A stretch of DNA of 64,000 bases from an uncultured Dysosmobacter sp. (GCA_934590165.1 CAKTOO010000003.1:84074-148073), one strand, 5' to 3'; shown: positions 17,213 to 25,727, counted from the stretch's first letter. Numbers and translations: made by a program. The notes: generated from the letters alone by a model not told the origin.

Positions 17213-18270
17213 GTGAGACGAGACATGAGCGGCCGGGTGTGTATTCGGCCTATGACGCATCGGCGGTGGTATCCGCCGGCGCGGCGCCCAAGAACATCGG
17301 GGTGGCGGCAAAGGCCGCCGGCGGAACCGTGGGTGCGGCCGTGACACTGACCGGCTATGCCGCTGGTGTGCGGGCCTTCGGAGAGGACACGCAGGCGGGC
17401 ATGAGCACCATTTTGAAGCTGCTGTTCCAAAACGGCGCGTCCAGCGTGACGGCGGTGCGCGTGGCGGATGAAGGTGCTCTGGCGGATTATGAAGCGGCCT
17501 TCGCCGTTCTCAGCGGCCAGGATGTGCAGGTGGTGGTCTGCGACAGCGGTGAGGTGAACGTGCACCAGGCCCTCCGGTCCGCCGTGGAGAGCGACTCCGC
17601 TGTCCGCCGGGAGCGGATCGCCGTGGTGGGCGGCAGCGGCGAGACAGCGGCAGAGCTGGTGAGCCACGCCGCGGAACTGAACAGTGAGCGCATGGTGCTG
17701 GTGGGTCCCGACGCGCTGGACAGCAATGGCGGAACGCTGCCCGGTGTGTTTGCGGCGGCGGCCGTGGCAGGCGTCATCGCAGCCGGTACAGACCCGGCAG
17801 TGCCCTTGAACGGCGCGAAGCTGCGGGGCCTGGGGGGACTGGCCGCATCTTACAGCGACAACGAGATCGACCTGCTGGTGCGGGGCGGTGTGACGCCCCT
17901 GGAGAGCGAGAGCGGCATCATCGCGCCGGTACGTGGCATCACCACCCGCACCACCACCGGCGGCGCAGCGGATGCCACCTGGCGGGAACTGACCACCATT
18001 CTCATTGTGGACGATATCATCCCCGCTGTCCGCAGCGCCCTGCGCAGCAAATTTGCCCGCACCAAAAATACCGCCAGGAACCGGGGGGCCATTCGCTCCC
18101 AGGTCATTGTGGAGCTGGAGAAGAAGGTGGCCGCGGAGATCATCGACAGCTACGGCGAGGTGACGGCTGTCGCCGACCCCGATGATCCCTCGGTTTGCCT
18201 GGTGGAGTTCGGCTTTGCCGTGGCCCACGGTCTGAACCAGATCTACCTGACGGTGCACATCACCGTTTGA
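17209..18270 (+). CDS. Contractile tail sheath protein
   Basis: A 353-residue tail sheath protein. The N terminus (RPGVYSAYDA) is the typical linker strand of sheath proteins and the C-terminal domain ends with GLNQIYLTVHITV, as in XkdK-like sheaths. It starts at TTG 17209 in a TTGA overlap. It is shorter than PBSX XkdK (about 466 residues), implying fewer surface domains. It forms the contracting outer cylinder around the tube. Confidence 0.85.
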   Translation: MSETRHERPGVYSAYDASAVVSAGAAPKNIGVAAKAAGGTVGAAVTLTGYAAGVRAFGEDTQAGMSTILKLLFQNGASSVTAVRVADEGALADYEAAFAVLSGQDVQVVVCDSGEVNVHQALRSAVESDSAVRRERIAVVGGSGETAAELVSHAAELNSERMVLVGPDALDSNGGTLPGVFAAAAVAGVIAAGTDPAVPLNGAKLRGLGGLAASYSDNEIDLLVRGGVTPLESESGIIAPVRGITTRTTTGGAADATWRELTTILIVDDIIPAVRSALRSKFARTKNTARNRGAIRSQVIVELEKKVAAEIIDSYGEVTAVADPDDPSVCLVEFGFAVAHGLNQIYLTVHITV

Positions 18271-18292
18271 CGGCGGGAAGGAGTGAAAAAGC

Positions 18293-18676
18293 ATGAAGGG
18301 ATTTCCCACGAGCTCTGATATCTATCTGGAGCTGGACGGCCGGAAGGTGGCGGTGGTACAGAGCTACACCGCCAAGGCCGTCAAGTCTTCCCAGAGCGTG
18401 GAGGCCTTCGGAGAGAGCGAGCCGGTGGCCACCATTGAGGGACAGAAAAAATACACTCTGGAGCTGACCCGGCTGTATGCCACCGACGACGCGGTGTCCG
18501 ACGGCATCAACTTTTATGAGCTGAAGGACTTCTCCCTGGTCATCTGCAAGCCGGACCGGAAGATCATTTACAGCGGCTGTGAGTGGAGCGCCATTCAGGA
18601 GGACGGGCAGCTGAACGCCATGGTGGCGGAGAAGGTCACTGTGGTGGCTTCCAAGCGAATCGAGACCGGCGCATGA
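18293..18676 (+). CDS. Phage tail tube protein (XkdM-like)
   Basis: A 127-residue beta protein with the N-terminal pattern TSSDIYLELDGRKVAVVQSY, followed by AFGESEPVATIEGQKKYTLEL, characteristic of contractile tube proteins in PBSX-like phages. It follows the sheath gene and has a good AAGGAG site. Confidence 0.85.
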   Translation: MKGFPTSSDIYLELDGRKVAVVQSYTAKAVKSSQSVEAFGESEPVATIEGQKKYTLELTRLYATDDAVSDGINFYELKDFSLVICKPDRKIIYSGCEWSAIQEDGQLNAMVAEKVTVVASKRIETGA

Positions 18677-18972
18677 GGGAGGTAGATGAGCTGCGGCCCC
18701 TGACGGCGGGGAGACTGCTGGCCATCTGGCGTGAAAGCGCCCAGGCGGCGGAGGACCCGCTGGAACGGAGCCTGCTCTCCAACGCCCGGGTGCTGGCGGA
18801 GTGCTGCTGGTTCCAGGGGGAGCTGGCGTTCCCGGACAGCGGCGCTGTGCTGGAGGAGCTGACAGCCCGGGAGATGGAATCGCTTTTGGCGATGCTGGGC
18901 GGGACAGGAGAGGCGGCGCAGCTGAATCCTGCCTTTGACCCGGCACGGTTCCAGGCGCTGCGGGAGGTGTGA
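18673..18972 (+). CDS. Putative tail assembly chaperone (XkdN position)
   Basis: A 99-residue acidic helical protein following the tube gene, where tail assembly chaperones lie. It overlaps both neighbours by 4 bases. I see no slippery sequence producing a longer -1 product, as chaperone pairs often have. Assigned by position. Confidence 0.45.
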   Translation: MREVDELRPLTAGRLLAIWRESAQAAEDPLERSLLSNARVLAECCWFQGELAFPDSGAVLEELTAREMESLLAMLGGTGEAAQLNPAFDPARFQALREV

Positions 18973-19487
18973 GCGTGGACTACATTTATCAGGAGCTGCT
19001 GCGGCAGCGGGCGGCGCTGGCCCGCCTGCTGCTGGGCGGCGGCAAAGAGCGGGAGGAACAGAGAAGACCCGCCGGTACGGCTGAAATGCCCGCAGGTCGC
19101 TTGGAGGAGAGCGGCGGATGGAAAAACGCCCGGTACGGCACGTCCCAGGCGGCATGGGCGTCCGGAGGCGGATCGGCTTTCGCAGAGGATCTGGCGGACG
19201 GCGGGGGGTTCAGCGCAAGTCTGGAGAATGGCGGCAAAGCGGCTTTTGGGACGGACAGTATGCCTGCTGGGGAGGAGCCTACCGCGCAGAAAACCGGGCG
19301 CCGGACCATCGAAGGGGCCGCAGCTTCCGTCCGGCGGTGGCCGCTTTCGGATGCAAATGGCGGCGAAAGGAAAGGGCAGGCGTTTTGGCTGCGGTTGGAG
19401 ACTGGGGAACGCTCCGATGAAAAAGCCCTGTCCCGCATGGTCCAGCGGGACGCCCGCCGGTATGACGGCGGATTTTCCCTGTACTGA
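18969..19487 (+). CDS. Phage protein of unknown function in the tape-measure position
   Basis: A 172-residue Gly/Ala-rich, low-complexity protein (residues ~20-140 look disordered) with a compact C terminus RMVQRDARRYDGGFSLY. In PBSX-like clusters a tape-measure protein of 1000 residues or more is encoded here. This ORF is the only candidate between the tube and LysM genes, and it is far too short and lacks the long helical and membrane segments of a tape measure. Function unknown. Confidence 0.5.
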   Translation: MSVDYIYQELLRQRAALARLLLGGGKEREEQRRPAGTAEMPAGRLEESGGWKNARYGTSQAAWASGGGSAFAEDLADGGGFSASLENGGKAAFGTDSMPAGEEPTAQKTGRRTIEGAAASVRRWPLSDANGGERKGQAFWLRLETGERSDEKALSRMVQRDARRYDGGFSLY

Positions 19488-19501
19488 AAGGAGGTGCGGC
19501 C

Positions 19502-20077
19502 ATGAAGCTGACACCCATGCGATACAAGGACTTCACCTGGCCCCATAACCCGGAGGTCTACCAGGTGGAACGCCGCCGGGAAATGGCGGTCCACAAGGTA
19601 CCCTTCGGCGGCTGTGTGCTGCAGGACCTGGGAAGTACCTACCGGGTCTTGCAGGGAGAGGGGACCTTCGCGGGACGAAATGCCTATGAGACATTCCAGG
19701 CACTGGAGCAGGTGTTTTTGCAGGAGGGCCCCGGCCTGCTGGTCCACCCGGTATGGCCGGCGGCCAACGCCCATTTCGTGTCCCTGGAGCTGACGGAAAA
19801 GCCCCTGCCGGACTATGTGCGCTACCGTTTTGCCTTTTGGGAGGACCGGGGAAGCTACGCGGCGGCGTTGACGGCCCTGGCTTCTGGCGGAGAGCAGGCG
19901 GTGCCCGCCGACAAGACGGCGGAGGCAACATCCGCTGTTTACACTGTGAGGAAAGGAGATACCCTGTGGGGAATCGCAAAGCGGTACGGCGTCACACTGA
20001 CGGCGCTGATCGCCGTCAATCCCCAGATCAAAAATCCCAATCTGATCTATCCCGGTGACAGGGTGTGCATCCCATGA
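19502..20077 (+). CDS. LysM-containing tail/baseplate protein (XkdP-like)
   Basis: A 191-residue protein with an N-terminal phage domain and a C-terminal LysM repeat (about 145-191: YTVRKGDTLWGIAKRYGV...GDRVCIP). This layout matches XkdP or gp53-like baseplate hub adaptors in contractile tails. It is preceded by AAAGGAGGTGCGGCC and overlaps the next gene by ATGA. Confidence 0.8.
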   Translation: MKLTPMRYKDFTWPHNPEVYQVERRREMAVHKVPFGGCVLQDLGSTYRVLQGEGTFAGRNAYETFQALEQVFLQEGPGLLVHPVWPAANAHFVSLELTEKPLPDYVRYRFAFWEDRGSYAAALTALASGGEQAVPADKTAEATSAVYTVRKGDTLWGIAKRYGVTLTALIAVNPQIKNPNLIYPGDRVCIP

Positions 20078-21018
20078 AAGGAACCATCATCACCTGCCGC
20101 CACGAGACCCTGGAGCTGCCGGTCCTGCTGGCATGGAAGGTGGTCCACACGGGCACGGTGCCCTGCGACAGCTATACGGCGACGTTTTTGTATGACAAAT
20201 CCATGGCGGAGCCCCTGCATCTGGCGGCGGGCTTCCTGGCCATGGAGGGAGGAACAGTCGTGCTGCGGGGCATTGTGGACGAATTCACCGTGTCCATGGG
20301 AACGGAGGGGCTGACGGCCACCATCAGCGGCCGGGGCTACGCGGCCCGGCTGCTGGACAATGAGTCCAGGCCCCTGACCTACCAGGGGGCTACCCTCCAG
20401 GAGATCATCCGCAACCACGTGACGCCCTACGGCATCTCCGCCGCGGAGACGGCGGCGGTGCGGGCAAACTCCGTCTACACCGTGGCGGCGGGCAGCAGTC
20501 AGTGGAAGGCACTGGAGGGCTTTTGCAGGGCCTACGGCGGCTTCTCCCCCCGGTTCGGCCGGGATGGACGGCTGCTGGCGGCACCGGAGAAGGAGGGACG
20601 GCGGCTGCGGATCGGCGGAGAGGACCCGGTGCTCTCCTGCGTGCTGCGGGAGGACCACTACGGCGTTTTGACGGAGGTGCTGGTCATCGACAAGACCCGG
20701 AACGCCGCGTACAGCGTCCAGAACCGGGACATGCTGGACCGGGGCGGCCAGTGCCGCCGGGTGGTGTATACGCCGGGGCAGAGCACCTGGGCGGCTATGC
20801 GGTACACGGGAGAGTACCAGCTTCAGCAGTCGAAAAAGGGAGAGCGGACCGTGGAGGTGACGCTGCCTGGAAGCTTCCTGGCCTTTCCCGGAGACACTGT
20901 GGAGCTGGACATGGAGCGCATGGGACTGCGGGACACTTTCCGGGTGGCGGAGGCGGAAAATATCTTTTCCCGCAGCGGCGGTGCCACGGTGACACTGACT
21001 TTGGAGGAGCGTGTGTGA
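20074..21018 (+). CDS. Baseplate hub protein (XkdQ/gpD-like)
   Basis: A 314-residue protein of the late control gene D/XkdQ group: an N-terminal beta domain (about 1-90), the middle with TLQEIIRNHVTPYGI and VAAGSSQWKALEGFCRAYG, and a C-terminal beta part. It forms the trimeric hub on which the spike sits. It starts at ATG 20074, overlapping the LysM gene stop. Confidence 0.75.
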   Translation: MKGTIITCRHETLELPVLLAWKVVHTGTVPCDSYTATFLYDKSMAEPLHLAAGFLAMEGGTVVLRGIVDEFTVSMGTEGLTATISGRGYAARLLDNESRPLTYQGATLQEIIRNHVTPYGISAAETAAVRANSVYTVAAGSSQWKALEGFCRAYGGFSPRFGRDGRLLAAPEKEGRRLRIGGEDPVLSCVLREDHYGVLTEVLVIDKTRNAAYSVQNRDMLDRGGQCRRVVYTPGQSTWAAMRYTGEYQLQQSKKGERTVEVTLPGSFLAFPGDTVELDMERMGLRDTFRVAEAENIFSRSGGATVTLTLEERV

Positions 21019-21019
21019 G

Positions 21020-21427
21020 ATGTGGATCTCCAGACAAATGAAGACCGTGCCGCCCACGGCGGACGCGGACCTAGGCATCACCACCATCGCCGGCGGCAGC
21101 GCCGGCGTGGTGACCCGGGGAGAGGTTCGGTCACTGCCGGTCTACGGTCCCGGCGGCTATATCTGGATGCCGGAAAGCGGCGGGGCGGTGCTGGTCATCA
21201 AGGGCGGCCCCGGCGGAGAGGAACAGTGCGTGGCCGGTACCCGCCAGCAGGCGGCCCCGGAGGGGATGCAGCCGGGAGAGGTCTGCATCCAAAGCCCCGG
21301 CGGAAGCATTTTTTTAAAGCGGGACGGCACCATCCGCCTGCGGGGCGATGTGCGGCTAGAGGGGACACTGACTGTCAACGGACAGCCGTACACCCCCTGC
21401 CAATGCGGAGAGGAGGAAAGCAAGTGA
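21020..21427 (+). CDS. Baseplate spike/puncturing protein (gpV-like, short)
   Basis: A 135-residue protein: an N-terminal OB-like part, then a repetitive beta region (GGSIFLKRDGTIRLRGDVRL) as in spike proteins, and a final CQC. ATG 21020 is favoured by GGAGGAG ten bases upstream; GTG 21011 is too close to that site. It would form the membrane-piercing tip. Confidence 0.65.
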   Translation: MWISRQMKTVPPTADADLGITTIAGGSAGVVTRGEVRSLPVYGPGGYIWMPESGGAVLVIKGGPGGEEQCVAGTRQQAAPEGMQPGEVCIQSPGGSIFLKRDGTIRLRGDVRLEGTLTVNGQPYTPCQCGEEESK

Positions 21428-21428
21428 C

Positions 21429-21773
21429 ATGGCGGAGCTGAAATTAAAAGGCGGAGACTATGTGAAAGCCGGCGGCCGCCTGGAGAAAGCCGAGGGCCGG
21501 GAGGCGCTTTTGCAGCGGGTGCTGTTCAAGCTGACGGCCCGCCGAGGACGTTTTCCCTTTCAGGAAGACCTGGGGAGTCGCCTGTGGCGGCTGGGCACCC
21601 TGCCCCGCCAGCAGCGGCAGGCGGCCGCCCAGCAGTTCGTGGCGGAGGCGCTGGCGGAGGAGAACCTGACGGTGGAGTCCGTGGAGCTGGAGGAACAGGG
21701 GAACAGGACGGCCCTGACAGCCCGGCTCATCTGGGAGGGGCAGGCGCTGGCGGTAACGCTGGATATTCAATGA
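21429..21773 (+). CDS. Baseplate wedge protein (XkdS/gp25-like, DUF2634-type)
   Basis: A 114-residue protein before the gp47-like gene, the usual place of the gp25/XkdS wedge. It contains the region RGRFPFQEDLGSRLWRLG, similar to the EPR-containing motif of gp25-like proteins but without a clear EPR. Assigned by position and partial similarity. Confidence 0.6.
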   Translation: MAELKLKGGDYVKAGGRLEKAEGREALLQRVLFKLTARRGRFPFQEDLGSRLWRLGTLPRQQRQAAAQQFVAEALAEENLTVESVELEEQGNRTALTARLIWEGQALAVTLDIQ

Positions 21774-21786
21774 AAGGAGAACGGGC

Positions 21787-22845
21787 TTGAGAAGTGTTGA
21801 CGAGATCTATCAGGAGTTGCTGGCAAAGCTGGCGGAGCGGTGCGGCTTTCAGCCGGAGGAATCCTGCGACCTGGCGGTACGGCTGTACGCCGCTGCCGCC
21901 CAGGTACAGGCCCTGGACATCCAGGCGGAGTGGGTGCTGGACCAGAGCTTTCCCCAGACGGCCCAGGGGATTTATCTGGAGCGCCACGCCGCCATGCGGG
22001 GCCTGAAGCGGCAGGAGGCGTCCAAGGCGGCGGGAACACTGCGGTTTTCCGTGGAGACGGCTTCGGCAGTGGATCTGGAGGTCCCGGCGGGGAGCGTGTG
22101 CATGACAGAGGCGGAATACAGGTTCCAGACCACGGAGCGGGGCGTTTTGCAGGCGGGAGAGCTGCTTGTGGACGTTCCGGCGGAGGCGCTGGAGGGCGGC
22201 AGCGGCTTCAACGCGGCTCCCGGGACCATTACCATCATGACGGCCTGCCCGGTGGGCATCACCGCCTGCACCAACCCCGGCGCCTTTTCCGGCGGCAGCG
22301 ACCCGGAGAGCGACGAGAGTCTGCGGTCCAGGGTGCTGGAGAGCTACCGCCGCTTGCCAAACGGTGCCAACACCGCCTGGTATGAGCGGTCGGCCATGGC
22401 CCACACCGGCGTGGCGGAGGCGAAGGCGGTGGGCAGGGCCCGGGGCATCGGCACGGTGGATGTATATATCGCCACAGAGCGCGGAACACCGGACGCGGCT
22501 TTGCTGGAAGCCGTCCGGGCGGACTTGCAGGAGAACCGGGAGATCGCCGTGGACGTACAGGTGCTGGCGCCTACACAGCAGACAGTGGATGTGACGCTGG
22601 AGGCCGCGGCGGAAAACAGCCGGGACTTTTCGGCGGTGAAAGCGGCGGTGGAGCGGGCGGTGGCGGCGTTTTTCAGCGGACACCTTTTGGGAAAGCCGGT
22701 GCTGACGGCGGAACTCGTCAGCTTGGCCTTCCGGCAGGAGGGCGTGGAGAATGTGCGGCTGGTGAGTCCCGCGGCGGACATCGCGGCGGGGGTGGGCGTG
22801 CTGCCGGTGCTGGGCACCCTGACCGTGACGGAGCTGGGAGCGTGA
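21787..22845 (+). CDS. Baseplate J/gp47 family protein (XkdT-like)
   Basis: A 352-residue baseplate J protein. Characteristic stretches are the N-terminal region (YLERHAAMRGLKRQEASKA), GSGFNAAPGTITI and GGSDPESDESLRSRVLESYR. It starts at TTG 21787 with AAAGGAG upstream. With the gp25- and DUF2313-like neighbours it makes the baseplate wedge. Confidence 0.88.
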   Translation: MRSVDEIYQELLAKLAERCGFQPEESCDLAVRLYAAAAQVQALDIQAEWVLDQSFPQTAQGIYLERHAAMRGLKRQEASKAAGTLRFSVETASAVDLEVPAGSVCMTEAEYRFQTTERGVLQAGELLVDVPAEALEGGSGFNAAPGTITIMTACPVGITACTNPGAFSGGSDPESDESLRSRVLESYRRLPNGANTAWYERSAMAHTGVAEAKAVGRARGIGTVDVYIATERGTPDAALLEAVRADLQENREIAVDVQVLAPTQQTVDVTLEAAAENSRDFSAVKAAVERAVAAFFSGHLLGKPVLTAELVSLAFRQEGVENVRLVSPAADIAAGVGVLPVLGTLTVTELGA

Positions 22846-22849
22846 GCGC

Positions 22850-23431
22850 ATGGGATATGGAGCGTATTTGAAAGAGCTGCTGGCACCGCTGGGGGTGTAT
22901 GACCTGGCGGAAGGCACAGTCAGCGAGGGAGAGCTGTATGCCCTGGGAGCCCTGCTGGATATCGTGGGACAGCGGCTGGAGACCGTGGAGCGGGAGAGCC
23001 TTACCGCCACGGCGGAGGGCGAGGGCCTGGAGCGACGGGAGAGCTTGTTTACCCGCCGACCTGTGGCAGTCACGGCGGAGAGCCGCCGTGCTGCCATTGC
23101 CGCTCTGCTGCAAATCGACGGCGACAGCCTGACACCGGAGGCTATCAACCGCACTATCCAGGGCTGCGGCGTCCGGGCCAAGGCCCTGGAGGTGGACACG
23201 GGACACCTGCGGGTCATCTTTCCGGAGGTCAACGGCGTGCCGCCGGAATTTCAGGAGATCGAGAACATCGTGCTGGACATCCTGCCCTGCCACCTGGAGG
23301 TGGAGTTCTATTTCCGCTACCTCACTTGGCGGGAGTGTGAGAGCATGGAACTGACCTGGGCGGGTGTGGAGGCGGGCCTCCACACCTGGGAGAGCTTTGA
23401 ACTGGCGGTCCCCACGGAGGAGGGCGTGTGA
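22850..23431 (+). CDS. DUF2313/YmfQ-like baseplate protein (XkdU-like)
   Basis: A 193-residue protein with the YmfQ pattern: helical N terminus, two similar alpha/beta parts including LTPEAINRTIQGCG and a C-terminal LEVEFYFRYLTW. In contractile phages it links the baseplate wedge to tail fibres. Here no fibre gene follows; the next gene encodes a small membrane-anchored coiled-coil protein. Confidence 0.75.
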   Translation: MGYGAYLKELLAPLGVYDLAEGTVSEGELYALGALLDIVGQRLETVERESLTATAEGEGLERRESLFTRRPVAVTAESRRAAIAALLQIDGDSLTPEAINRTIQGCGVRAKALEVDTGHLRVIFPEVNGVPPEFQEIENIVLDILPCHLEVEFYFRYLTWRECESMELTWAGVEAGLHTWESFELAVPTEEGV

Positions 23432-23724
23432 TGGAACAGGAGCTGAGCGCCCGTATGGCGGGACTGGAGGAGAAGGTGACGGCGCTCTCCCGGCGGACCG
23501 AGCGGCTGGAAAAGGGCCAGACGGCCCTGAACCGTCTGGCCACGGCGGTGGAGGTGCTGGCCACCAAGCAGGAGAGCATGGGCCAGAGCCTGGAGCGGCT
23601 GAACGAAAAAATGGACAGCCTGGAGCGGCGCCCCGGCCAGCGGTGGGAGAGCTTGGCAGATAAGGTGCTGCTGGTGCTGGCGGGGGCCTTTGTCAGCTTT
23701 TTGCTGGCGGGAGGCGCCGCATGA
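23431..23724 (+). CDS. Small coiled-coil membrane protein (XhlA-like)
   Basis: A 97-residue protein with a long amphipathic coiled coil (about 1-70) and one C-terminal membrane helix (VLLVLAGAFVSFLLAG). This is the layout of XhlA/haemolysin-type lysis accessory proteins. ATG 23431 follows GGAGGAGGG; a GTG codon directly before it is possible. It overlaps the next gene by ATGA. Confidence 0.65.
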   Translation: MEQELSARMAGLEEKVTALSRRTERLEKGQTALNRLATAVEVLATKQESMGQSLERLNEKMDSLERRPGQRWESLADKVLLVLAGAFVSFLLAGGAA

Positions 23725-23990
23725 AAAAATGGACGGCGTCTCACCTGATCGCCCTGGGAGTGCTGGGCACGGACGTGCTGGCCACCTGCTGGGTACTGTA
23801 TGTGAGCCGTCTGGCGGTGCGCCTGAACTTTACCGGGAGCCTGCCGTATCTCACCGCCCTTGTGGGGGCCTTGCAGGCGGCCACGGCGGTGGTGCTGGCG
23901 GCGTATTTCAACAAGAGCCGGGCGGAAAATACCCGGGGCGGCATCGTGTATGACAGCGCCCTGGGCAGGAGCGGAGACTGGGACGCGTAA
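23721..23990 (+). CDS. Small two-TM protein, holin-like
   Basis: An 89-residue protein with two hydrophobic segments (about 6-28 and 38-60) and a polar C terminus. Size and place between XhlA-like and endolysin genes suggest a holin or holin partner. No family motif seen. Confidence 0.5.
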   Translation: MKKWTASHLIALGVLGTDVLATCWVLYVSRLAVRLNFTGSLPYLTALVGALQAATAVVLAAYFNKSRAENTRGGIVYDSALGRSGDWDA

Positions 23991-24002
23991 GGAGGAAGAA
24001 CG

Positions 24003-24209
24003 TTGCGGGAAGTGATCGGAAGACGGCTGGGAAACCTGCTGTCGGTCAAGAGTCTGGTGACGCTGACGCTGACGGCGGTTTTTGCCGCCATGGCGCTGCG
24101 GAGCACCATCAGCCAGGATTTTATGACGGTGTACGCGGTGGTCATCGCGTTTTATTTCGGGACCCAGAGCCAGAAGGTCCAGGAGGCGCTGGATGGCGGC
24201 GGCCAGTGA
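24003..24209 (+). CDS. Small membrane protein, possible holin
   Basis: A 68-residue protein with hydrophobic segments around 17-33 and 42-58, TTG start with AAGGAGGAAGAACG upstream. Its end overlaps the endolysin start by 17 bases. Together with the preceding gene it may form a two-component holin. Confidence 0.5.
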   Translation: MREVIGRRLGNLLSVKSLVTLTLTAVFAAMALRSTISQDFMTVYAVVIAFYFGTQSQKVQEALDGGGQ

Positions 24210-24888
24210 GGTGCTGGAGCTGGCCCGCCGGGAGCTGGGGACCCGGGAGGAACCATCCGGCAGCAACCGCGTGAAGTACAACACGGCTTACTACGGTTGG
24301 GAGGTGTCCGGCGGGGCGTATCCCTGGTGCTGCGTGTTTTTGTGGTGGCTGTTCCGGGAAGCGGGGGCGGCGGAGCTGTTTTATGACGGCGGCCGAACCG
24401 CCAGCTGTGGAACGCTGATGGCGTGGGCCCGCGGCCGGGGACGGCTGGTGACGGCGGACTACCTGCCGGGCGACTTGGTATTTCTGCGGTTTTCCGGCAG
24501 CGGCCGGCCGCAGCATATCGGCATCGTGGAGGCGGTGCGCCGGGATGGACTGGTGACCATTGAGGGGAACACTGGCGCGGGCAGCGATGCCAACGGCGGA
24601 CAGGTGCAGCGCAGAGAGCGGCCGTACCGGTATGTGCTGGGGGCATACCGGCCGGCTTATGAGGAGGAAACTATGACACAGCAGCAGTTTGATGCCATGA
24701 TGGAAGCATGGCTGGAGCGCCGGGCGGAGCAGGAGCCGGGAGAATTTTCCGCCGAAGCCCGGGCGTGGGCGGAGGAAACGGGCCTCATCCTGGGAGATGC
24801 CGCCGGACGGAAACAGTACAAGAGCTTTTGCACCCGGGAACAGCTGATGACGTTTTTATACCGGCTGGTGCGGATGAAAAAACAGTAA
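24193..24888 (+). CDS. CHAP-type endolysin with C-terminal SLH-like domain
   Basis: A 231-residue lysin. The N-terminal ~155 residues form a CHAP/NlpC-like amidase with PWCCVF (C46 or C47 as nucleophile), QHIGIVE (H108) and TIEGNTG. A linker rich in Glu/Gln leads to a C-terminal region (about 175-231) with FSAEARAWAEETGLI and TREQLMTFLYRL, like a single S-layer-homology or cell-wall-binding repeat. It is the last gene of the operon. Confidence 0.8.
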   Translation: MAAASEVLELARRELGTREEPSGSNRVKYNTAYYGWEVSGGAYPWCCVFLWWLFREAGAAELFYDGGRTASCGTLMAWARGRGRLVTADYLPGDLVFLRFSGSGRPQHIGIVEAVRRDGLVTIEGNTGAGSDANGGQVQRRERPYRYVLGAYRPAYEEETMTQQQFDAMMEAWLERRAEQEPGEFSAEARAWAEETGLILGDAAGRKQYKSFCTREQLMTFLYRLVRMKKQ

Positions 24889-24924
24889 GCAAGGGGCCGG
24901 CGCCTTTTAGGCGCCGGCCCTTTT
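24889..24924. terminator. Terminator ending the phage operon, shared with the CAP gene
   Basis: Stem GGGGCCGGCGCC / GGCGCCGGCCC with loop TTTTA and a TTTT tail on +, with AAGG on the left arm. It closes the phage operon and also serves the convergent CAP gene. Confidence 0.85.
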
Positions 24925-24931
24925 GCCGCCG

Positions 24932-25540
24932 TCAGCCGATGAACAGCTGGGTCCAGTAATTTCCTCCGGAAACGTATCCCACGCCGATCTGCGTGTAGGA
25001 GCCATTCAGAATGTTGGCCCGGTGTCCGCTGGAGTTCATCCAGCCATTCACCACCGCCTGAGGCGAGGCATACCCCTTGGCGATATTTTCACCGGCGGTC
25101 CGATAGGAGAGGCCGAAAGCGGAGAGCATCTGGAAGGGAGTGCCGTAAGTAGGGCTGTTGTGAGAAAAATAGCCGTTGTCCCGCATATCCTGGGATTTAT
25201 AGCGGGCCACCCGGGAGAGCTCCCAGTTGGCGGTCAGTGGCCGCAGGCCGTTTTTCTGCCGGATCTCGTTGACCAGCCGGATGACCTCTGACTCGTAGCT
25301 GGAGACGGTGCTCTCCAGCTGCGGGATTTGCAGGATCTGCCCCGGATAGATGAGGTCCGGGTCAGTGACCTGGGGATTCGCCTGGATGATCTCACTGGTA
25401 CCTACCTGGTATTGCACCGCCAGCTTCCACATCGTGTCCCCCCGGACAACTTTGTGGGAAAGGGAGACGGCTTCGGCGGGCATCGTGAGCAGACTTCCTG
25501 TCAGAACAGCAGCGGCCAGAAGAGTACGTGTTTTTTTCAT
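24932..25540 (-). CDS. Secreted LysM-CAP domain protein (YkwD-like)
   Basis: A 202-residue protein with signal peptide (1-24, MKKTRTLLAAAVLTGSLLT, cleavage near AEA), a LysM repeat (about 28-73) and a C-terminal CAP/SCP domain (about 80-200) with the conserved motifs HNSPTYGTPFQM, AGENIAKG and GHRANIL. It would be exported and bound to peptidoglycan. The biochemical role of CAP proteins in these bacteria is poorly known. Its LysM resembles the one in the phage protein at 19502. Confidence 0.9.
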   Translation of the reverse strand: MKKTRTLLAAAVLTGSLLTMPAEAVSLSHKVVRGDTMWKLAVQYQVGTSEIIQANPQVTDPDLIYPGQILQIPQLESTVSSYESEVIRLVNEIRQKNGLRPLTANWELSRVARYKSQDMRDNGYFSHNSPTYGTPFQMLSAFGLSYRTAGENIAKGYASPQAVVNGWMNSSGHRANILNGSYTQIGVGYVSGGNYWTQLFIG

Positions 25541-25686
25541 AACAGAACCTCACAAAAAAGAATGTCCCGTGCACGGACAAGAAAATTGTAACCGTTTTGT
25601 TACTTTTTTGCAAAGGTAATGTTTTCCAGCGGGACAGGAAGGTCCGCAGGACAGCGCCGGCTTGGATGAAGCTTGGATGCGGCAGC

Positions 25687-25727
25687 GTACAAAAAGCGAG
25701 ACTGCCTAACAAGGCAGTCTCGCTTTG
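25687..25727 (-). terminator. Terminator downstream of cysK
   Basis: A 14-bp stem AAAGCGAGACTGCC / GGCAGTCTCGCTTT with loop TAACAA, 12 bases after the cysK stop on the minus strand. Confidence 0.8.

Noticed and set aside
18583..18972. Programmed -1 frameshift in the tail assembly chaperone genes
   Set aside because: The two small ORFs overlap by 4 bases as ATGA/GTGA and no X_XXY_YYZ slippery heptamer was seen in the overlap.
10672..24931. Attachment-site direct repeats flanking the phage cluster
   Set aside because: I compared the flanks 10672-10842 and 24889-24931 and saw no shared direct repeat; no integrase or tRNA borders the cluster.
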